NCBI GenBank assembly: GCA_002104905.1
Contig: MCFE01000007.1
Span: 1 to 64,000 of the forward strand
Source of the DNA: Basidiobolus meristosporus CBS 931.73
Lineage: Eukaryota; Basidiobolomycota; Basidiobolomycetes; Basidiobolales; Basidiobolaceae
Length of the DNA stretch: 64,000 bases
Reading direction: 5' to 3'
Shown here: piece by piece, positions 21,124 to 34,303 of the stretch
How positions within the stretch are numbered: position 1 is the first letter of the stretch
Layout: every line of letters starts with the position of its first letter
The notes under the pieces: model-generated
The model's input: the letters and a program-made list of their open reading frames with translations, nothing else
Databases searched by the model: none
Told to the model about the DNA's origin: nothing
Program-made: the position numbers and the translations under genes

Positions 21124-24100
21124 CTAAGCAAGTGCGGATGTCAATGGGATTTTGCTTCCACTTGACGTCTGCGCGACGCTGACAATATCGGGAGGGAAAA
21201 GACTCTCTTCAGCATAATGAAAAGGATCGCAATTATCCAGAACAGGTAGCCAGCAGCTAGGAATACGTTGTGGCGTTAGCAGCTGTCGTTCCAAGCTTAT
21301 CAATCTGGGTTTCTTACCAGCCAAGACGTAGCTCAGAATAGTGAAGAAGAACTCTTGCAAGTAGCTGTTGCTTCGCGAATCAAGGATTCGTTGCATTTGA
21401 TCCTCCAATAATTTCAGCTGTAGATGGAGGTATCGGTTGAGTACTTGGGAGTTGTGATCAGTGGTTAGGCGCATACCTGATGATAATACTGATGGTCAAT
21501 GATTTCGCTGATTTTCTTGACCTCTTGATAGTTTGAGTGTATATCCTGACTAGTCCTGTGAGAAGCGTCAGGTCTTCTGGTTACTTTTTGATTAACCAGG
21601 GATGAGATACTAACTTCTTCTGAATATTGCTAACATTGGCTATGCGCTCCTCCATCCCCGTCAGCTTCTGGCGCATATCGGTGTACATATGCTCGAAGGT
21701 TTGACATTCGTCTTTAACGACCTTGGTTTTGGCCCAATTCTCTAGGAAGATAGAGCCGAGTCGTAGAGACGAGCTCCAAGTGCTCTTTACCGACGCTGGC
21801 GAAAGGTTGGATGACTCAGGGATCTTATAGCTAACTGATGATAAGGAGCGTGGACGAATAATGGGCGATACGGTGGGAGTTGCGGTATTCAAAGGGATAT
21901 CATCAGTTGTTTTGTTACCACGGTTAATGTATCGTTCAATGGTGTTGTATTTCTTTTTCCAGTCTCTCTATGGTTCATGTGAGGTTTAGCATTCGATTAA
22001 AGAACCAGGTAGCTAGCACGTATCAGTACCTCGAAATTCTCAATGTTGACCTTTGTGTACTTGATGTGTTGACTGCATTGATCAACAATTTGATCCATCC
22101 AGATCTTTCGGTAGAGGCTATTACTTGAGAGTTATTATATGCAACGGTTCGCAACGGTAGATAGTAACCAACCTGTTGTTCTCTCTTGCTGCAACGTTTA
22201 TCTTAGCAGTAACCATCTCAATCAATTTTGCGGGTGGTATAACTATACAGTTTGGTTAAAAATTGTTGGATCTTGAGGGCAGTGGGGACTAGTGAATAAC
22301 AACCTGTGGATTTGGAGACTGTCCCAGAAGCGGTTAGGTCATAATATTCCAGGTTCGATGCTGCACAAATATCAGTAATAATCCACAATTAGGCCAACTA
22401 AAGATGCCAACCTTGCTCTTCATCGGTGGCAATACTGAAGGTTTCTACGGGAGTATCTGTGAACTCATTTTCCTCGTTGATATTTGTTAGAACGGATTGA
22501 TCGCTAGCACTCTGTGCTGCTGTTTCGGGCTCCCTGGTGTCTAGGTGGTATTATCAGTAAGCGGCGATCGGTATCTGAATTGCAAAGCAACATGGCGTAA
22601 GTACCTGATATACTTTCCAATTGTTCCTCAGACCAGTCATTAGGAGATTGCAAATATTTCTGCACTAGTGAGGCGAGCTCAGTGGGAAGATCTCGAATAT
22701 CAATCAGGTTCTTGATGCCTTCTACAGGTAAATAGCTTTAGGACGGTATAAACAGGTTGGACCATCAATGGGTTTGGATACCTGAGTTCGATTGATTTTG
22801 ACTCTGATTCTGGTTTTGTGACTTGGCTTAATTGAAATGTATTCTAGTCACATCAATCACATAAGTATAACAGATTGCCAAATCAACTTTACCAGAATCC
22901 AGCTCTAGAGTGGATGCAGATGTTTTGACTTTTTATGGGTTAGCGACATGCTCAATAGAATGACAAACATGGTACATACTTTTCATCTTCTCGTTCAGCG
23001 CTTGCTCTTCTTTCAAATTAGGAGATTTCCCTACTGAGAGTAAACTATAAGCAGCAGGCTATGGTCAAGATTTTTACACCAAGTTCTCACCCTCAGCAAA
23101 GCTATGTTGACGTGAGTGGGATTGGGATGGAAGTCCACCAAGGAAGTACGGCGCCGTATCTCTTTCTGTAAACATGAAAGCAAAGTGTGAGCTAGTAATA
23201 ATGGCGAAGTTATGATTCACTCAATACCTTGACTACGCCTTAAATTGGAGAAATCGGCTGATGCTTTCTTGGTGGGTTTTTGAGAACTGCCCTCACTCTT
23301 ACCAGCCAGATTCTGAGAGTGTGTAGTAGTCGAAGAAGGCTCCAAACTTGCGGCTACAATCGTTGGTGCAGGTAAAGTTATAGGCGCACTGGGCGAAGAT
23401 GGCTCGATTGTAGTTGGCAGCTCTTCGACAGGAACGTAGTTGTGATTTCGCTCAGAAAACTTGATAGCTAGGCTTTCCTTTCGAGTCTACGACATCGCAG
23501 AAGCCATCAATGAGCATACAATCAAAAACACAAACTGCAATTTGAAATGCACGGTTAGCTTACCTTTTGTAATGGCTCACGATCGGGTTGACTATGGTCT
23601 GGGATATGAGTAAGGCTGCTAGTCTACGGTTTGGCCATTAATACGGCGGTGGCGTTTGAACTTCATCTTTAAGCTTGTATACCTTTGATATCATCGTAGA
23701 AGGCTCTGACATAGCTGATTCATCCAAACTAAACCTCCTACTTGGTTGCGCACTGGGCACATTTGTAAAATCTTGGTCCAAGGAGGGTCTAATTTTCTTT
23801 TGTGGCTGCTTGCCTTTCCGTCGAAAGATTCCACTACCCCAGGTCTTCTTGAACTTTGGTAATCTAAGAGAGGAGCTTTCTTTGATTTGGTGGCTCTGCT
23901 TTACAGAATCGTGCGGCTCGCTGTTGAAAGAGAATCGACTGGAAAGAGATAAACGGCGAATCTTCACATTCTCCCCATCAGAGATACTTTCTCTATTCTT
24001 GTGGGCCTTTATAGAGTCGCATTGTAGATAATAGCTAGACATCTCCGAGTTGTCAAATCCCCACCGACTACAAGTCCTGCTGATCGATATGTCAGGCAGA

Positions 24101-24894
24101 AATTCATCAGAACCTCTCTTTTTGTTGAATGAGTTGTCATCAAGGTTCGGGTCACTCATATCTTGCTCCATTTGATACTTGTTCTCTCTGTTTCGCACAA
24201 TATCCAAAGGGTTATAACACTCCTTGATAGCTATTAAATGAAAGATTTGGGCATATCGCTGGCTCATAAACTGTTTGTATTTATATGAGTTCTGCTGCGT
24301 AGCGTGTGAGGGTGTGAAAGCTTGCTCGACAGCAGAGATTCCTTAGAGTAATGGGGTGGTTAGTACTGAAGTGAACATTGCAATCATCCAAATTAGAGAA
24401 ATATGCAAGCCTCATACCTTCCCCACCCATACGGTCAGGCGTTTCTGCGTTAGTGTCTTTATTTGGAGAAGTCGCGTTGCTTTCCTCCTCCACGTTGGGG
24501 AATATCTCACGGACGTTGTTTTTGACTTTTCTATCGGTTTTTCTCTTTGTCAGGGTAGCGATTTTCAAAGCATCCTCAGATTTGACGCCCGCAATCAGAT
24601 CGCCGATACTTTCTATAGCATCATAGCAACAAAACCGTTTGGCGAACGTTACAAGAGAAAAGTAAAACGAGATGAAGAAATACCGGTGCTATGTCGATTG
24701 GCAGCGAAGCCTTTGACTGTTCGTTGTACCCATTCCTCTGAAAAACTTTCCAGCTTTTCTTGCTTTGAAGGGTGTGTGCTTTTATCGGGATGAAACTGGT
24801 TTGAATCGGGACTGCTAACGGAGCCTAAACTTGAAGAGAAAGCACGCCCTGGGTTCAGAGCTGAGGTGTTCTCCCCATCAAACTTAAAGCTCAT
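21124..24894 (-). CDS. Fungal coiled-coil protein of unknown function (17 exons)
   Basis: Model: complement(join(21124..21417, 21477..21555, 21615..21967, 22030..22117, 22173..22242, 22304..22360, 22412..22540, 22605..22721, 22782..22826, 22893..22928, 22980..23033, 23091..23165, 23228..23486, 23564..23623, 23683..24341, 24418..24612, 24684..24894)), 926 residues, every junction in frame. Visible: a Ser-rich N-terminus, an early conserved-looking block (KQFMSQRYAQIFHLIAIKE, then YNPLDIVRNRE near 150-190), a long basic/Ser-rich middle, and a C-terminal coiled region (QNIKKIS-type heptads, LKLLEDQMQRILDSR) ending with hydrophobic FFFTILSYVLAG. The layout reminds me of large fungal-specific proteins such as Mtc4, but I cannot establish that. 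The last exon depends on a 59-base intron with branch CCTAAC. No function assigned. Confidence 0.7.
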
Positions 24895-26045
24895 TTAAAA
24901 TGTAGAGGTAAGAGATGTGGATTTAGGTCAAGGAATATTACAATGCGCCTAGATGGAATTTACCATCTTTCACCTATAATGGAGCCAAGCGACGATACAT
25001 ATATGTTGATCCGAGGAAATTATCCTCGTGATCACCTCAGTCATTATTCCTCCGCAACTTTCACATCAGAATTCCGAGTGATTTGTATTTACAATATGTA
25101 CATGGTATCTAGCAGTCTGATGTTGACACTAAAAAAGATTTGTGGTCATTGTGTCTACTGATTTATGGACGGATTTCTTGAAGTGTGCATGCTTCATAAC
25201 CATTAACTATGTGAAGAATGCCCACTGTTTAAGCCATATTCATGTGACGATCCTATTATTTATTAATGCCAAAATGCTTAGCATCTAATTTAATGCATAC
25301 GCTTGTACTACATGAAGTGGCTTTAACCTTGAGAAGGCCATATTTCGGCATCGTGTAGACTCCTACATTGTTGTTGCTTGCCTATTCCATCACTAAGCAT
25401 CCTTTTAAAAAGGATTCATTTATCAACTTTGATTTACTAGCTTTTGCTGCAGCAATATTTCTCAGAGATGTTACGACCGTTTCTAAATGATATACATGTG
25501 TGTGCTAAGGTGGCTCAAGTGTATTCCTGACTGTATTTACGCAGTAAGCACGACGTATCCACTAATTGGCTAGATCTTCTCGACATTATAACACAGCGAG
25601 CTCTGGTAAAGATAGGTTAGGTGGTGGTGTTGACCACCAGCAAGACCACGAAGCTATTTTCTGCGCTTTCTAGCACAGCTCTGACTGACATTATGTCCAC
25701 ATTTCTATCTGATCGAATGACGCTCACCCTCAGTTAAAACCCAACAACAACAACTTGACCACCCATCTTTGTAGCGGTTATGCTCAAATGTTTGTTATTA
25801 TGGCCAGGTATCCAAGAGGAACACGGTGGAAAGTGAAGCAATAAAGGTGCGTTCAATATCTCGCCAATATCCCAAGGCCAAATTGTGCATGTGGTCTATG
25901 TATTTTTCCCAGGGTGTAACTGTAAAGAGTCTCTTTATTTCTTTTGGTTCAGTTACCACATTTTACACTGGACTCTACTAGATTGAGCAAAGCATTGTAC
26001 ATGAGATGCACAAGGTGGTGCCATCAAGAGAATGCTATGCGCAAA
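24895..26045. other. Intergenic, 1.15 kb
   Basis: AT-rich sequence between the 5' end of the 17-exon gene and the 3' end of the PTH2 gene. Only short frames without motifs; no RNA gene or element seen. Confidence 0.5.
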
Positions 26046-26915
26046 TTAGTACAATTTCAGGTGGCCAGTAACCTCATTAATGATCTCAACTGGGCCTATA
26101 GATGAAATTCAGAATATCAATATCGCACGAGAGCGCGAGTAGGAATATTGGCATGCTTACCTGGTCCTATAGCCAAAACAGTTCTAGATCCAGCAGCAAT
26201 TTGAGTTCTACCAGCATCCTGAATGCTGCGGGCGCAAAGACCCATACTTCTGGCCTTCTTCTGAAGCTCAAGCCTGGATGATTTCGTTGCTTAGTGTTTG
26301 CTCGATTTGGAACTGTGAGCATAAGTATTCCTTACATCTCGCCTTCGTTGTCACACTTCAGGGTGATCTTCGCTTGTCCAGAGTATTCCCAGTTTCTCAA
26401 TATCTGTTGGCGATTGCTTGTTTAGCCCATGAACCTGAACTAGTTGTTGCTGGATAAAGGAAATACCTCGGGAGACTTCTTAAGAGCCTCCTTATAAACA
26501 GCGAGAGTCGCGTGAGAGCACTTTATAAAGAAAAGAATATCGATCAAAAACCTCACAATTGTATGGCCTAGAGATCATGCGTGTTACCTGTGCGGCTACC
26601 TTTCCTTTACCCATTCCCAAATCCGTACGAATGACAAGAACCTACTTCCAAGTTAATACCTTCATCTTACGATCGAATCATAAGAATATTACCATTTTGA
26701 AGTCATCGTATTTCTCTGCGTCGATCTGTGGTTCAGCCTTTTCTTTCTTCTCAAAGTTCTAAGAGACACGTTAGTACCTGGTGTTGGGTCACCGAAGGTA
26801 AAATCACGCTTACAGGAGCTACGCAGCATGAATCATTGCTGCCTCGGAGTAGATAACCACCAACTGCACCAAGGATAAGTGCGGAGACGACTTGAATGGT
26901 AGGAAAGCCAGACAT
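26046..26915 (-). CDS. PTH2: Peptidyl-tRNA hydrolase 2 (PTH2/Bit1 family)
   Basis: Model: complement(join(26046..26095, 26161..26273, 26336..26403, 26467..26520, 26588..26641, 26693..26758, 26814..26915)), 168 residues. An N-terminal hydrophobic segment (PTIQVVSALILGAVGGYLL) is a membrane anchor or mitochondrial signal as in yeast Pth2 and human PTRH2. After a charged linker comes the PTH2 fold: KMVLVIRTDLGMGKGKVAAQ, CSHATLAVYKEALK, LRNWEYSGQAKITLK, ARSIQDAGRTQIAAGSRTVL, AIGPGPVEIINEVTGHLKLY. The catalytic-site Lys, Asp and Thr of RTDLGMGKGK and DAGRTQ are present. The enzyme releases tRNA from stalled peptidyl-tRNA at mitochondria or in the cytosol. Seven exons in under 900 bases. Confidence 0.95.
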
Positions 26916-27851
26916 ATTAGTAAAGACTAGTTAGCTGAGAGCAGTGTCCAAGCAATATTAAAAGATCAGATGATTCCAGTATGAGTACTATCAAAAAAAA
27001 GTCTTCTTGAATCAATATTATGAAAATAAATTGTTCAAGACAATCAGTATCAACTATGGTCTCGGAACCAAAGCTGGAGAAATATGAATATTTTATGTAT
27101 ATAAATAGCCAGGCACTGCTATATGATGCCTGAATAGTAAGCTCAAATTGAGTCTGTGAGAGGAGGTATCCAACATCCTAGACTATCTAATAGCTGGGGC
27201 GAGCTGAATCGCGCAGGGAAACTAGCTGTAAATAGCAACTATACATCTGAATACTCTCGCCTAAATGGAAACAATGTATATTATGTCAAATATAGATAGC
27301 AAAAGTTATACATAAAGCTTCTATGTCTGAAAGACGATACATGAACACAGTTCAGCTACATGCGTCAAAAATCACAAGGACAACTCCACAGATAGATCGA
27401 TTTTTTACACAAGCTTTTATCCAATAAGCTGAGCTCAGCCGTGTTCTACTTTACTCCACGTTCTGACCTATTATTGAGTTGACTCACTCCATACATTTAC
27501 AACTCAACAACGGGTATTCATTAATTGCGTAGTTGTTGCTGTTGATATCCGAACGTGTCTGCGTAAGTGCTTCAAATCCACCCCACCCATACGATTTTTC
27601 ACTCATGAGTGTGATGAATACCTGTGAACAGCCATCGATTTCCTATGAATTTCTCTTGAATGTAATATATTCATACGCAAATAAACATATGATACATTGA
27701 AGCAATCCCGGTATCTTGGAAATCACAGGAGACAACATATACTAGACATTGACAATACATATATTCATAGATATAGTAAGATACATCCTTGAGAAGGTTA
27801 TACATGGCAGTTGGGCCTTCATATTTCAAGCTTTCGATAGATACCGCCTGA
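26916..27851. other. Intergenic, 0.9 kb
   Basis: AT-rich sequence upstream of PTH2. No gene, RNA or repeat recognised. Confidence 0.5.
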
Positions 27852-28163
27852 TCAGTTTTCACGAACAAGATCATCCCAGAGCTGCTCATCAATAGCGGTG
27901 GCATTAAGTGTATGAGGTGTGGAGCTTTGGATGTGCGATTGAATCCCGGGTGACGCCCAGTCTTCATCGGAAGAAGTTTGGAGGACATGTGAAAGGAAAT
28001 TATGATGAGCAGATTCGATTACATGATCTTCCGACTCGGTTGCAGGCACACGGGAAATGCTGGAGTATTTAAAGCGGTTGAGTGCGAGGGAGGCCGAAGG
28101 CAACACCTTAAGGCGAGTGTTGGTGATTGCAAATGTGCGGACAGAAAGAGGGAGGAAGTTCAT
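27852..28163 (-). CDS. Small presequence-bearing protein, paralog 1
   Basis: 103 residues, intronless. The N-terminal 45 residues are rich in Arg, Leu, Ser and Ala with no acidic residue, a mitochondrial-presequence pattern (SVRTFAITNTRLKVLPS, then NRFKYSSISR). The mature part shares with the protein at 29048-29335 the pattern E..HHN[FY]L...L..SS[DE]EDW, then IQ.H, and a C-terminal LWDDL. I do not recognise the family. The two genes lie in the same orientation about 900 bases apart, suggesting an old tandem duplication. Matrix location is inferred from composition only. Confidence 0.65.
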   Translation of the reverse strand: MNFLPLSVRTFAITNTRLKVLPSASLALNRFKYSSISRVPATESEDHVIESAHHNFLSHVLQTSSDEDWASPGIQSHIQSSTPHTLNATAIDEQLWDDLVREN

Positions 28164-29047
28164 ATCGTTAGATCGAACACTACTGACAAGAGTGGAATCC
28201 GTGAGGCTCAGTGCATTTATATGAAGGCAAACCAGAGCTGGTTTACAATAGGGTGTTATACCTTAAGATAGGGGTTGGCATGAATTTCACATTCTGATCC
28301 AATCCGAGGATCAGCCGTGAGAGACAAGGTTATATCCAACAATAACAGTCCTATGGTATGGTAAAACCCTGTGGTACGTATACAGCAAACTTATGCATGA
28401 TAAGTAGAATACGGTTTCAAGACAGAAAATCATTATCAACCATAGGAATTACATCGCAGACACAGTTGGTTATACGCAGTGGCATCTCAAGAAACCCTGA
28501 CGTATCCATGGATATTTGCATACATGGCATGTGGAACCAGAAAACCAGGCGCAGTTAATTAGCATTATATATGGCGAGATAACCCGTTGCTCATATCTAA
28601 AGGGTATTCATCACCTCCAGGTGACTCCAACCCATATGTATGCAGTATAATTTCACCATGTGAACATTGGACGGTACACATCAGCTCTGCATCACGCTAA
28701 CTACTACAGCTTGAACCTGACTCAAGAATGAAGTGGCCAGGACGTATTTGTGTTGTCAACATGTTAAGTGCAATTTGAATTGCTTTGATCATAGGGAAGG
28801 TACCTAGTGTTCTCATTTCCGAATATTTAGCCAGGAGCTGTCAACACTGGTTTTATTAGGATAGGTTCCCATGCATTTTCCGAGATTCACACTCAGTTGC
28901 ATTTCAGTAAAACGGCTCATGTAGGGTTTAGTAAACTAAACATCTGGAGGGATCTCGTTATAAGTGCTATCCATGCAGGGACATGAAGTGCCCACATCTT
29001 GAACTAAGAGCAAGATCACTACCCATCGTGTGCCACCCCATTTTGCC
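28164..29047. other. Spacer between the two paralogs
   Basis: About 880 bases. Short frames only; should include the promoter of paralog 1 and the terminator of paralog 2. Nothing else recognised. Confidence 0.5.
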
Positions 29048-29335
29048 TCAATCTTGAATAAGATCATCCCATAGAGCGTCTTGAGAAAGGTTCATCGGCG
29101 CCAGTGTGGGTGCAGATACTAAGTGGTTTTGAATCACTTGTGAACTCCAGTCTTCTTCGGAAGACTCCCTCAAAATATCAACAAGATAGTTATGATGTTC
29201 TTGCTCATATGAAATACGCTCGACATCCTCACTTGAGCTTGGTGATATGCTGGTATATAGGCGTGCAAATGGGCTGGAGGAAACGGGGCGGAGATTCTTC
29301 AAAAGAGAAAATTGCTTGGCGGAGCGAAGGAGCAT
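29048..29335 (-). CDS. Small presequence-bearing protein, paralog 2
   Basis: 95 residues, intronless. The basic N-terminus (MLLRSAKQFSLLKNLRPVSS, then ARLYTSIS) looks like a mitochondrial targeting sequence with a possible R-x-Y cleavage region. The mature part has EQEHHNYLVDILRESSEEDW, IQNHL and C-terminal LWDDL, the pattern of paralog 1. Outside these blocks the pair is diverged, so the shared residues are probably under constraint. Function unknown. Confidence 0.65.
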   Translation of the reverse strand: MLLRSAKQFSLLKNLRPVSSSPFARLYTSISPSSSEDVERISYEQEHHNYLVDILRESSEEDWSSQVIQNHLVSAPTLAPMNLSQDALWDDLIQD

Positions 29336-30324
29336 GGTTGTTTGTTACCGTTTTGATATTTCTTGACGAACGTACTTTCTCGTGATCGTAGGATAGCTTC
29401 TTTTATAGGTTATGGAATGTAAGCTGGTCGTGGGACGGTATCATATGATATCTGTATGGATTGTTGGATGAAACAGCAATGTCGTAGATACCACAATGTC
29501 AGAGGTGGGGCGTATCTCATCAACCTTATCTCATATCCAATATTGGTTACAGTTCTCACAATTGTCAAACGTATCCCTATATTTATTGATACGATATATC
29601 AAACCCACCTATCCGGCATAATATAAACCACCAGATGCCCAGCTTTGCTGTATCTTCTTCTAAGCCATCATTTTGTATTCGCAATGCTACTTTATCGTGC
29701 ATTTCGATGCAATCTAGCCTTCTTGCTCCGAGAACTTCCGTTCCCCATGATATTAGCGAATTTCGCCGATACCAAATTATTCCGATACCCATAATCAAGT
29801 GCAATATCCGTATTACATGTTTCATACAAGCAGCCTGAAGCTGCCCGTGTCGATTCTACCCCAACTACGGGAGTGGAATCTCACTTGTAATTAGAATTTG
29901 ACTAGTACTTCAGCTATTCTAAACCACAAATAGCTCCTGCATTGGAGCATTGATGTTGACTGATGTGTAATACTTCAGTATGGAATAACATTCTGGAAAT
30001 TGTACATCCCATGGCATCCGGAAAACCACCCGAACCTTAACCTAATTTCGCTTCTGAAAGTTTAACGTTGGCATTTATGTCTAGCTAGAGATGGTTGGTT
30101 GGCAATTATCGGTCGATATCTGCTTCTAACAGATGAAAAGCCGAAGGATAATGCCATTTCGCTCCAAATTGCTGGAATATTCTGTATTGTCTGATTTTTT
30201 TACAAGCTGTGGAGACCCATACACGTGATGCTGCAAGATTTCGAGAAATTTCAACACACAGAGATGACACATTGCAGCTCTTCCCGGATAACCTTTACCA
30301 CGTCAGCCAGTAACTTCCTCAACC
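29336..30324. other. Intergenic, 1.0 kb
   Basis: Divergent promoter interval between paralog 2 (minus) and the Erv14 gene (plus). No coding motif or RNA gene seen. Confidence 0.5.
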
Positions 30325-30993
30325 ATGAACGGAGAAGCGCTTTTGTTTTTATTCGCACTCGTATTGGCGGCCCTTCTTCTCTTCGGAATGGTCTTCTATG
30401 TATCTTTTTTGTATTTCCACTGCAAGCATTCATCAAAAACACCAAGGCTCGATTTTCCCTTCATCATATTGACATTAGGTTATCATGTTGACTGATCTAG
30501 AAAGTGACTACATTAACCCAATCGACCTGTGCAACAAACTCAATCAGGTATTCTTACACTGTCTACTCGCCTATCTCGTACTAGAACATGCTAACAAAGT
30601 CATCTTAGTTTGTGATTCCTGAGTACCTCGTCGAATATCTTATTTTCGCCGCTCTTTTCTTGAACGGTAGCTGGATAGCCATGCTCATTAATGTACCCAT
30701 CGTCGCCTTCAATACCAGACAGTATGCTCTTGCTTCAGCATCTTCGGTGCCAAACCGTTACTAAAGCCTCTTGATAGATTGCTTGGCGGCAAACATAGAT
30801 ATGATGCTACTGAGATCTTCCGAACCCTCCCCAATCACAAAAAAGAGTCGTTCATCAAGATGGGCTTTTACCTACTGTGCTTCTTCTATTACCTCTATAG
30901 GTTAGTACCATCATGCCGCCCTATCCGGGATAGCTCGTGCTCAAACAACCTCATTTTTTTAGAATGATTCTCGGCCTTGTCAACGATAACTAA
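30325..30993 (+). CDS. ERV14: Erv14/cornichon COPII cargo receptor
   Basis: Model: join(30325..30399, 30479..30547, 30609..30721, 30778..30900, 30963..30993), 136 residues, all phases consistent. Family landmarks in order: MNGEALLFLFALVLAA (first membrane segment), DLESDYINPIDLCNKLN (the cornichon signature region that contacts COPII/cargo), FVIPEYLVEYLIFAALFLNG and WIAMLINVPIVAFNT (membrane segments), YDATEIFRTLPNHKKESFIK, and FYLLCFFYYLYRMILGLV. The protein sorts transmembrane secretory cargo into COPII vesicles at ER exit sites. Length equals that of yeast Erv14 (138). The first exon is short and its donor (TAT|GTATCT) was chosen because it alone gives the conserved sequence in frame. Confidence 0.95.
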
Positions 30994-31386
30994 GTCTAAT
31001 AGAGAATGTACTGAGTATTCGTAACCTACATTTTCCGTGCAACTCTCTGATTACCGGAAATGGTCCAGTTGATTAGGTTATCACTGTATTTCAGAGTAAA
31101 TGGTCTAGTAATTTCACACAAAGTAGATCTTATTAAAACAAATGCATTCAACTATTCCATCCACATGTCTCCTGCGACGAAATACACTTGTAGACTCAAT
31201 ATATAGTTAGTCGCCGTACATGGGGAGTCGAGTCTACAGAGTCTTCCATCGAAATGATCGAGTAGGAATGGAAACAGTAATTTATTTGGTTTACATGTAG
31301 GTGAGTTAGGTTGCTGTGTGTTTGTGGATTCGGCCATAGGAAATTACTACGACCGCACGAATGAAGAGCAATTCGAAGCAGCCCCT
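30994..31386. other. Intergenic between converging genes
   Basis: About 390 bases between the stops of the Erv14 and ATP synthase subunit K genes. No gene seen. Confidence 0.5.
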
Positions 31387-31697
31387 TTAATTCTTGGTTT
31401 CCTCGCTTTCAGCAGCTCTAATGAATTCGTTTATGAAATCTTCCTCGTCAACAGTGGTGTCGACGGTAGGTAAAGGCTTCTCAGCGATGGGGGTTGCGGA
31501 TTGATTGGAGCCAGTATACTTGGTAGCAGCGTAAACGCCAGCACCTAAGCCAACAAGAGTACCTATGGCAAGCTTTGATGCATAGAGGCGTAAGAAACCT
31601 GCGTGTCAAGCAAATAAAGCCTTATGGCTATGGTAGATGGGGTACTTACGTATTCGTTCAGGATCTTCTTACCAGCGATAACGTAGTAACCACCCAT
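31387..31697 (-). CDS. ATP19: F1Fo ATP synthase subunit K (Atp19-like)
   Basis: Model: complement(join(31387..31598, 31673..31697)), 78 residues. The protein starts MGGYYVIAG, has one hydrophobic helix (SKLAIGTLVGLGAGVYAAT) and an acidic C-terminus with EEDFINEFIRAAESEE. This is the layout of the small fungal subunit K, a peripheral Fo component linked to ATP synthase dimer stability in the mitochondrial inner membrane. The donor used (GCTG|GTAAGA) is the only nearby one that keeps frame; a later GTAAGT would shift it. Size agrees with yeast Atp19 (68). Confidence 0.75.
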
Positions 31698-33875
<2,178 letters not shown>

Positions 33876-34303
33876 GTATCTTCTACACAGAAAGAAGTAT
33901 GCTCCGTTCTATCCGCCAATTCTTATGCATCTAATGTTAACATTTCCAATAAAGACAACATAATTGTATCTATCTCCTTTGTGCGGTGAGGCAAAAATGA
34001 AGTACAGAGCGGACTGTCATTTGTCATGGAGCTAGCTTCGTGAGGTTGGGTAAAGCCTCGATAGTTCTTACGAGTTAGTATGAGAGAATGATTTCCTTGT
34101 CTGAGTTTTATATGCGTTGCAATCTTATGCTGAGAATGGGAGCGGGTGGTACTTCCTAACATGTTACATTTATTGCATAAAAGATAGAGTTGAAGCGTGA
34201 TTCAGTATTCTAAGAGGTTGATATATAACATGCGAGGTGAATTTGTCATAGCTGGTATTTTGGTAATATCGGAATGATGGGTTGTTTTGATAAAATATTT
34301 TGA
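33876..34303. other. Intergenic between converging genes
   Basis: About 430 bases. It includes AATAAA at about 33950, a plausible polyadenylation signal for the reductase. No gene seen. Confidence 0.5.
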
